A stretch of DNA of 64,000 nt from the NCBI GenBank assembly GCA_021234155.1, contig JAJEKV010000312.1, forward strand, positions 289,589 to 353,588, written 5' to 3'. Position numbers and translations under genes: made by a program. Shown here piece after piece: positions 55,551 through 64,000 of this stretch; the first letter of the stretch is position 1; the number at the start of each line of letters is the position of its first letter. The notes below the pieces were generated by a model. That model was not told the DNA's origin, searched no databases, and worked only from the letters and a program-made list of their open reading frames with translations. The DNA is from Isoetes taiwanensis. Lineage: Eukaryota; Streptophyta; Lycopodiopsida; Isoetales; Isoetaceae.

Positions 55551-58500
55551 AATTTTAGGCCCCATGGCCTTGGATCCTTGAGCTTGCTAGAAGCTCATCC
55601 ACTCGTTGCCTGCTTGAAGTAGCAAGGTAGCGTTCTTCAGTTACTTTCGACCGCCCGGTCTCCTTGGCGGTGGCTCCTCTTGATGTAGAGGTTGACTTTG
55701 TTAGTTAGAAGCCTCTCCTTGCTGGTCTTTGATGGTTCGACATTTGATTACGCCTCGATTACGTTCTCGGTACTGTAATTGTTCCCCCCCTTCATGATAC
55801 TTGAAGCTATTTGGAAGGCGTCTCTTTTAGAACAAATGTCTTGGCGCTTCCTTTGGCTATACTCCTGCGGGTTGTTCTCTTCTGCGGTTGTTCTTTGAAT
55901 CGTCGATCCTTGGGTTGACTAAGTTGCATCTGAAGTCTGCGTGCAAGTCATCGTATTTCGCCTTGCCTCACCTAGTTGGTTCTCCATCGAGCTTCCAATC
56001 TTCCTTCTGATCCCCTCGATCACTTTGGCGGGCGTTGTCCGTTCCTCGGTGCTATGCCCGTCTTCTTGTCTTGAGGTACCCTCCGGTGGTTTTCATTGTG
56101 CCCGTCGGTTTTTGATCCTCTGTTGCCTCTAGGAAGCTTCGTGGAAGAAGTCGGTTGCTAACACTTCTCCGACTTCGGTTCGACCTTTGTCCCTCTATGC
56201 ATAATCGGTCTCTCTGTCAAGTAAAGCTTCATGGCTCTCCTCCCTGCTGGCTATATTTAGCCGGGGTGATGGATCCTTATATTTCGCGGCTTGACCCTTG
56301 AGTTGAAGAAGTACACGCCTTAGATATACTCTTGTCGTTGAATAGCACGGCTATTATCTTGAACTCTCTTTTTTGCGAAGGTGCTTGAGTTACTATCCTT
56401 GTCGTTAAGGTGTGAGAGTGCTTCTACCTTGGGCATTTGATGTCCCTCATGTGGGAATCACGATGGCTTCTTTTCTTCTAATTACTAGTAGAATTGCAAA
56501 TGAAGCCATCACCTAGTTGTTGAAGGCATATCTCCTGCGTCGCGATTGCCTTTCGTAAGTGCCTCTCCATCTAATACCGTGTCATAGCGCATCACCCTAT
56601 ATTACCACAAGGTGGAATTATGGTCGTCGAGATGTTGCCTTCTTAGTTGGCTTCGTTGATGTGGTCGTTCCTCGCCGATTGTTGAGGCCACTCGTGTCGT
56701 AAGTTCATCAAGTGTTGCGGCTGCCACAAGAGGTAGTGTTGCGTCTGGCGATGTCACAGTGCGTGGCGGTGATGATCTTGACATGGCCGGTGTTGTCTCT
56801 TGTTACGACATTGGGTGGGCCGAGGTCTTCTATTTGAGGGCACTTAGGAAGTGTCTTGGCCTCGGTGGTTTCTCCCTCGTACTTGCTCTTCCATTTTGAT
56901 CTTGGGCTATAGTTGTGCTTCCTTGCTTCCTCATTTGGTAGTCGAAGTGAAGGAGCTTCTTGATCTGGCCGCTAAATCCGTAAAACATGACTTTAAACTC
57001 ATGTTTCTCCACTATATCTGTGAGCACGAGGATATACAATAGACATATATGCATTTACATTGGGATTTTAATTCATCCACTTTTCAAAACAACTTCTGAA
57101 GATCTACTTAAATGTTTACCTCCTTTAGGGTTTCCCCTCCTCCTATCGCATTTGATCCTTGGTTTTGCTACATCTTCTTCATTACGGTTGACTCGGGATT
57201 CCTTGAGATCTTTGCTACTATTGTTGAGCTTCATGCGATCAGGAGCTCGTCACCCCAAGTTTGCGAAGAGTGTTCGTCGATGTGATCCTTGAAAAGATGC
57301 TCCTCCTTAATGTGTATGTCCGTCGTAAGGAATCACGGTGACCGCTCAGCGTCCCTATATGCGGTGTGTGTCGTTGCAAGGTTGCCGATGTGTGGTGCCA
57401 TTGATCGGTTGATCACGGCTGTGCGGTCGGGCGTTCTTGAATGTCTTGGCTCACGAGATCGTGGTTGGTGGCCGGGCATTGTCATTCCTCGTAGGTTGAA
57501 TTTCTAAGTCGCCCTGTTGATTGGACTTTGCTTCATTCGAGGTGCCTCTCTAGCAGCTTGTAAGTGTGGTCATCTCCATTGCACCTACCCTAGCTCCCTT
57601 ACGTTTGCCTTTCGTGATTTGTACCTGCTGGCTGGAGTGGGTCTCCTCTCGATCCTTTGGGTCCTATCCATTCGAGTCTCTGCACTCTTTGGCTGGCGTA
57701 GTAAAGTGTCGTCCTTCCTTTGGTTTCTAGGTGTTTTACGGGTCTCGAATTCTTGTTGGCCGGAATATTCTCCTCCTTGATCTTGCCCCTAATGCTGATA
57801 TAGGCCTTCAAGTTGGAGATGTTGGTTCCCACGATATGTGTCTCCTTCCCCTCATGGTCTCCTCTCCTTTATACATACGTACATGGTGGGACCTTGATGT
57901 CTTCAAGTTGCGCCTCTATCTCTTCGTGGCTCGGCCCTATGCTTGGCTGCTTCGTATATTCTAAGTCCTAGGGTCCTGAGAAGGGCTCTCCACAACATTT
58001 TGGGCTCTATAAGCAAGCAAGATGGCTCCGGCGACATTACGGGAGACATATCTATAATCTCAAGTCTATGGACATTAGTACATGTGGTATGGCATGAAAT
58101 GGGGTTGTTTTGCAAAACCTCCACGATGTTTTGAGGCATACTCTAAGGTCCTAGCAAAGTTGGTTTGGGGAGTCCAATCTCTACACATGGGTGACTTGGG
58201 CAGCTCTAGACTCTAGCTCCTTTCTAGGTATCCACGGCAATAGGGAGTGTCAATGTGGCGGTGTATAGGTCAAACTCTATTAGAAGGACACAAAAATTAG
58301 GTCAAGGTTTATGCCTTTGGCATGGCAGTGATGTACCTGTGGTTGGACTTGGGTTGCTATCTTTGAGGTCTAGATGACTATAACAAAGGGGTGTTCTTAG
58401 GCACTTCTATCTAGGAGTAAGGCATCAGCCTTGAGTAGGAAACAATACTTGTGAGGTACTAATGGGGTATGCTTCTATTTACAAACAAACCACGGTTTGA

Positions 58501-58671
58501 AAAAAAAAAAACAATTCAAGGGTTTGAGCAATTTTGGTCATTTTGAGCTGGGGTTTGACATTTCTACCTAATTTGAGATCATAAATGGATTTTAGGCTGT
58601 CTAGCGGTCCTATTGCAACAAATTTCAGGTGATTTGGAGCTCTGTAGCTCAAGTTATGGGGTTTGAAAAAT
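55551..58671. other. Unassigned, pyrimidine-rich plus strand; possible decayed retroelement
   Basis: From 55,551 to about 57,980 the plus strand is strongly C/T-rich, so the minus strand is purine-rich, as in many plant retroelement gag regions. Minus frames such as 56,602-56,784 and 56,830-57,054 are rich in Arg, Thr, Ser and Gln. No diagnostic motif was found and stops are frequent, so no family is assigned. From 58,000 to 58,670 nothing is recognised. Confidence 0.35.
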
Positions 58672-59779
58672 GGGACCCCCTCAAGAGTCTTGGATGAGGA
58701 GGGTGTTAGGTTGGGACCTAAGTGGCCTCTGGCGCACTCTTGGAGGGTGCCAATCTATCTATGCCTAATGGATGCCAAGAACAAGTTCAAAGGCGTGAAT
58801 TCCTACTTATTTTCCTCTTAGCGCAAGTTTCTTTGCTTATTTACTTCATTTGGGCGGGGTAAATGGGTGATCAAAGGGGCCTAGTTAGGCTGGACCCCTC
58901 TAAAAGTCTTGTGAGGGGGGTTAGGTTGGGACCTAATTGTGCTCTGGCGCACCCTTAGAAGTGTTGGCCAAAATTCGACATTTGCTCCTTAACTACTCCA
59001 ATGCCGCGTTTAAACAACTACATATCCGTTTTATTCAAAATTTTCATACATTATATATAAGCACTGTTAGTTACAAAAAGCGCTTCCGTTCTATTTATCG
59101 TCCTCTTGATGTACTCGCGGGTCTCATGTCTTTTCGGTGTCTTTAAGTGGAGCATGCCATGATGAGTCTTCAAAGTGTTGCCGCGACCTCCATCTACGCC
59201 TTGCTTAATTTCTTGGTTTGTTGATAAAATCCTCCATATCTCGAATGAAGCTAGGTCTTCTTCAACTATTTTTTCTCTCGAGCCCCTCTAAGCATGCGAG
59301 GAGGGTGTTAGAGTCAGAGACCTAACTATGCCCTGGCGCACCCTTAGAAGTGTTGTCCCTTTCGCTCTAAACTTATCAATTTACACAATTTAACATGCGT
59401 TTTCCACTAATTTAATCATTCTAAACAAGATTCTATTATTACTTTTACAATTTGAGTAAGTTTTAATCAAATTAGGGTCACTTTTGGGGGACCCCTCCAA
59501 AGTCTTGTGAGGAGGGTGTTGGGTCATGACCCTAACTATGCTTACACTGGGCACCCTTAGAGGTGTTGCTCCAAAATGACTTTTACTTAATGTTTTTACG
59601 TGTTTTAACATACAAATTTAGCTAATTGAGCTTTTAAATGGGATTTCATCTTTTTATTTTATGATTTGGGGCTCCTAAGGCCGAGGAGTTCTAGGGCTCA
59701 TGGGGTGACCCCTCTAAGAGTCTTTGAGAGACCAATTAGGTATGGACCTAACATGCTCAGCGCACCCTTGGAGGTGTCG
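58672..59779. repeat. Five dispersed copies of an 80-bp hairpin-forming motif
   Basis: Copies lie at 58,672-58,752, 58,891-58,968, 59,280-59,356, 59,489-59,570 and 59,706-59,779. Each has ACCCCTC(T/C)AA, AGTCTTG, GAGGAGGGTGTTAGG, GACCTAA, GCTCTGGCGCACCCTTAGA and GTGTTG in order. In the best copies TTAGGT-TGGG-ACCTAA forms an inner stem and AGGGTG...CACCCT an outer one. The intervening 140-310 bp segments are not obviously similar to each other. Confidence 0.85.
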
Positions 59780-61551
59780 GCTAAAAGTGACTAAAATTTA
59801 TTAGGCTTTCCCTAGGAAACTTTTCTCTGTCTATTTCATCTTAATTATGTTCTCTAATTATCCTAATTCTAGATACTTACTAACTCTACCCTAGGAAAAA
59901 AAAAATTTCCCACTACTTTCGAGGTTAGTGCTTGGGCTTTTTTATCTCAAATTTTGAATGTCTAGATTAGTTAGTTCCTATAGGATTACGATTCGATGAT
60001 TGATCTGATGCGCCAAGATCGAGCTCGATACCATTATGGCGGCCCGGCTCATATACGATGCCGTTGTATACAAGCGGAGATCATCCCTCAAAACCGACAT
60101 CGCTTTCGTGACGCAGAGGCCGTCCACCTAACATCGGGCCCCTTGATGGTGGCCAAGAGCCCGGCGAGGGAAGAATGGGCGTGTCATTCATCCCGTCTCC
60201 CTGGGATCGTCTAGGCTTTGTGGGCGTAAGCAAACATGAGCACATGACATCAATCAACAATAACATACCCACCTCGAAGGGTGGTCCACCCATATCACGA
60301 TGGCTGCAACAACACATCCGGTACATCAACAAAACATGGGAAGATCCTACCCGGGCTCGGACTCATGGGGAAAAGCCCCGGCGGCTTGGGTCTCGGGATA
60401 ACAAAGCGGGTGAGAATTCATGGCAAATGGATTTGGGCGGCATAGGAACATGGCGTTGGGTAGTCCACTCCATCCGCCCCTCGGGTGCACACTTTGTAGA
60501 ATAGGTTGAAAAGCTTTGGGACCTAGGTATTGCTTTGCCAGATTGTAGAATAGCAGAGGGGCTACTACTCTTTGGGTTGCATCTCCCAGCCAGATGAGGC
60601 GGGGAGGGAAGCCACCTCCCCCTCGAAGCATCCATGCCCTTCCGGTGACTAGAGAGCCTTTGCTCTTATTGACTTCAACTCCTTGGAAGGTGGCGTATCA
60701 CCCGCGGTGTGAGCTCATGCCTTGCCCACGGTGACAAGCCATTAAGCCTAGCGGAGACCCAGATAGGCCTTACACCCGAGGAGCGTCTGGCATTGTAGGG
60801 ATATATTCTTCCTTATCGGCCCGATCTCCATCCCCCACAACGGGGCCGGGCTCATGCCGCGCCGCGTAATTGGGAGTAATGGGCTAAAACTAGGATCATA
60901 TACAACTACTTGGGCTCACGGGTCTCTACCCCCTTCCCAATACAAGAGTGGCATAGAATGTCAAAACATCATCACAGCAGGCGAAAACAATAGAATACAT
61001 CTATTCTAATCTACCTAATCATACATGGTTAGGTCCTTTGTTAGTGTCACATCATTCTTGGAACAGGGGGGTCGTCTATAGCTAAGAATGGATGCTCAAC
61101 TCTCTTTGAAAAGGGCGATAACTTTCCGGGATCTACCTATTGAATCAACACGAAGCTCACCGCATCTTGGCGGGTTCCCTCTCGAAAGCATCCATCTTTT
61201 TGATCTGGTCTCTTTGATCTTGGATCGAGCAACCTAGGAAATCCGGCTTCTCTGCTTGGATTCGGTGAATCGTCCTCTTTGCTCAATCGAGACTTGGCGA
61301 AAGGTTTCCTTGGGGTTTATGCCTTATCTCCACGCTTTTAGGGTTGGTCCCTTTTTGGTCAATGGGTCATTTGCCGCGTGGCAAAAGGGATTATATTCAC
61401 ATGTTGCTTTAACATGTGCAATAACTACCCTACGATTCGTGTACGTGCATGTCGTCCGATGCGGCGTACCTGAGTGACGTCGATTATAATATCACGATAT
61501 TCATCACAGGTATATTATCTTTTGCGATCACACTACTATGCAGTCATTTGG
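59780..61551. other. GC-richer segment without recognised genes
   Basis: About 59,990-60,960 is visibly richer in G and C than its surroundings and carries open frames on both strands (for example plus 60,175-60,504, 109 codons). No family is recognised. Possible sources include organelle-derived DNA or an uncharacterised repeat; neither is supported by an identified gene. Confidence 0.35.
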
Positions 61552-64000
61552 GGGGGAGAGAGGTTGATGTAGAAGAGGGTCCTCGTGAATAAAATGGGGC
61601 ATAAATGGGCGGGAATAATTTGAGCATAAAAATAGTACTTTATAACCTTTGACACTAGTGGTGGCCCTAAAAGTGGGTGACTCAAAATTCTCAAAATCCC
61701 CTAATTTTATCCGTTTAATTAATTAGGTGGCTTAAAACAAAGCTGTGTCTCAAAATGAAGTACCATATTGGACATGCTTAAACTTGTAACAATAGTGGAA
61801 AATGAAAATCATCCAACATAACCTTTTGAAACATGCGGACAGAACAATTTGGGTGCATTAACTTGGTAAAGACATAGCAAGTAGATGAAGAGGCCAAATG
61901 GTAAAAGATGTAAATATAAAAAACACTTTCAAACTCAAAATCAAGCTAAATTCAACAAGGGTTAATGTCGACATGATGGTAGGAGTGAAGAAGTCAAAAG
62001 TGAACAAAAAGATCTTTAGGAGCGACTATGGTTGGAACATCTTTAATGATCCCTGTATTTGAAGTGAATGTGAGCCAAGAAACTATTAACAAAATGAAGG
62101 TCCAAAATGAGGCGTGACTTGTTAGGGTGCTTAAGGAGTGCAAATAAAGGGACTTATTCATGGAATAAAATAACGGCTAAGGTTAGCCAAATGGCTATTT
62201 TATAGCAGTTTGCCAAAAAAAAGCGGCTAAAGTAAATGGAAAAAATGCCCGAAAAAAAAAAGAAAATTTTAGCCCAATGTTTTTGCTGCCCAAAGTGAAT
62301 TTTTAGGTTGAATAACTGAACCTTCTGCTCAGGACATATCCATCGGGGACATGGATTAGCTAAACCCTAAAAGATAGAAGTGGGCTTGGAAAAATGGATA
62401 GATTAGCCAAAAATTCCAGCACCATGTATGTGCTAACTTTAAGAAATTTCAAATAGGGTTTATATTTTTCTTTTTTTTTTCCACTTTCTTTCTTGTTCCA
62501 AGTACAAAGTTGAAGCGTTAGAGGAAAAGGGAACAATGTAGTCTCTTTTTCTTAACGTTTTGGGCATAATTCATGTATATGCGTGTCTTGATTTATGTAT
62601 TTACAATAAATTCAATGTCTTTTGCCAAAGTGCTTGGATTTTTTAAATTACTATAAGCGTGATGGATAATATTTCCCTTAGAGAGCGGAAAGGGAAAACA
62701 TAAAAAACTACACAACAAAAATAAGCATGCCCTTGTTACAGGATAGGCGAAAATAGAAAAGAACGAAACAAATATTGCATTCTGAAAATAAAAGCTCAAA
62801 AGCGTGATTATAAGCTTGGAAATGAGTAGATCCATAAACTAAAACAAATAAAAGACAAAGAGAGAGAAGGTCTAAGAAGGCACGTAAAATGTTTTGTTTT
62901 TATTCGCACTTCTAAAGACCTGAGGAATTTGGAGGTGCGATGCGAGAAACCTTAGAAGGGGAAGCCCATGACCAAATGCGAGATTGGCGGACATAGAATA
63001 AAATTAGAGAATCCTCACCAGCCAATCTTTAAGTCTTTTATAGGTGTCTATCACCATCGAGAAGAGGCTAACTTCGCCCATCTCTTAAAACTTCGGCAAC
63101 GTGACCCTTCTGCATTCCATAATCCACAACAAATTTTTTTATTTAGAAATCAAATTGCCACCTATCGATAATCGGTTGCATGTCCGGATCGGATCTTCTA
63201 TAGCTTTAAATGGTTTTCAAGATGCGCAAAAGAATCCCTCAATATCATTCAAAATCATCTTTGCTTTATGTTACCCTCAATTTGGTTGGGGCTTTTTGCT
63301 CTTGCTTTTTCCTTTGAATCTCCTCTGGAGGGACGATCTTACGCTCAAAGCGGGTGAGATCCTTAGCTTTTGCACCATTCGGGCCAAAATTTTAGCATCA
63401 AGTGATTCTCCCAGCTGGCTTGAAGCCAAATTGGGGCCTCATCGCGCACCTCTTGTTCGACGCACGAAATCCCAATCCATTAGAAATTTTTGGGAAGCCT
63501 TTTCTTAGAGGTTGATGGCTCTAGCGTTTGGGGCCATGGTTGAAAAAAAGCCGCGACATTGATGCTTCAACAACGGAAAGAAGAAGATGCACATAGGCTG
63601 ATGAGAAAGGAAAAGCAACTAAATAAGACACATGCCGATAGGACAACTAACTACCTCGATTGGTTCAAAGAATCTACCTTCTAATCTTGAGAAACAAGGG
63701 TAAAATCTCATATGTTCTAGACTTCCATTATCTAAGCCAAGATTGTACTCACCGGACCTTTGGAGCGAGACATTTGAAAGATTAAATGGAACAATAACAA
63801 CCACTTCAGCTTGTGCTACACATCGAGAAAACTATGGGTAACTTGTTGTGGAGCAACTATGTATATCTTTCAAAAATTTGGACCCACAAATAATGAAATT
63901 ACAGTATTCTCAATAATCTTACATATATCAGTGAAAATTAGATGTTACGACACTAAGTAACTTCATGTCAAAGAAACTAAGAAAATACCTTACCTTAATG
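61552..64000 (-). mobile_element. DIRS-like retroelement, copy C, inverted and cut by the window edge
   Basis: Read on the minus strand it matches copy A from about 27,510 to 30,310. The RT part lies at 61,552-62,170 (equivalent to 29,650-30,310), and the gag part with its M-A-P-N-A-R-A start lies near 63,535. The text before gag at 63,600-64,000 equals 27,510-27,960. Between them, about 62,170-62,600 replaces the region equivalent to 28,850-29,650. It carries neither the unknown element nor the LINE, so it is a second empty-site witness for both. It is more diverged from A and B than they are from each other. Confidence 0.85.

Noticed and set aside
57599-57832. Minus-strand I-K-E-E-N-I-P phrase as a Gypsy reverse transcriptase
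   Set aside because: The surrounding residues do not follow the Gypsy pattern and no D-D catalytic motif is found nearby.
63101-63508. 135-codon plus-strand frame at the right end as a gene
   Set aside because: It is antisense to the gag region of DIRS-like copy C; the equivalent strand is not open in copies A and B.

Overview
The window is nuclear DNA of a land plant with a large, repeat-dominated genome. The plant assignment rests on decayed copies of plant gene families: a PLATZ zinc-binding factor, a DRP4-type dynamin, a pentatricopeptide-repeat protein and probably a Mediator MED26-like protein. Three copies of a retroelement with a DIRS-type reverse transcriptase point away from flowering plants and toward a fern, lycophyte or other non-seed plant; that placement is inference. 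I found no intact host gene. Nearly everything recognisable is transposon or gene debris, and bacterial concepts such as operons and ribosome binding sites do not apply.

Left part (1-25,100): anonymous AT-rich DNA with microsatellites and tandem duplications; a 3.4-kb DNA transposon with 33-bp terminal inverted repeats (4,065-7,504); a broken LINE (about 8,520-10,710); and a 2.7-kb duplicon present twice (12,156-14,837 and 15,713-22,820). The second duplicon copy is split by a 4,403-bp non-autonomous Helitron (16,829-21,231) carrying fragments of a dynamin-related gene and a PLATZ gene. The first duplicon copy preserves the exact empty insertion site.

Middle (25,100-38,475): DIRS-like copy A (25,110-31,709), then a small region of gene relics: a MED26-like pseudogene (32,755-33,436, minus strand), whose 3' flank is duplicated just left of copy A, and a PPR relic (35,100-35,440).

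Right (38,476-64,000): DIRS-like copy B (38,476-55,550) is a four-level nest. It contains (i) a 2.3-kb element of unknown class (40,886-43,160) and (ii) a 5'-truncated LINE (45,062-53,366) with 7-bp target duplications. That LINE contains a Copia element (45,729-52,344) with 152/153-bp LTRs, which in turn contains a second member of the unknown class (46,802-49,576). After about 6 kb of unassigned DNA, which includes a five-copy hairpin-forming motif (58,672-59,779), an inverted DIRS-like copy C runs off the right edge (61,552-64,000).

The relative order of insertions can be read directly: DIRS-like B, then LINE, then Copia, then the inner unknown element. The most unusual items are the Helitron with its matched empty site and the paired unknown elements, which share both ends but not their interiors. 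Paralogous copies differ in a patterned way around CG, CAG and CTG words, so some frameshifts noted here may be sequencing artefacts.
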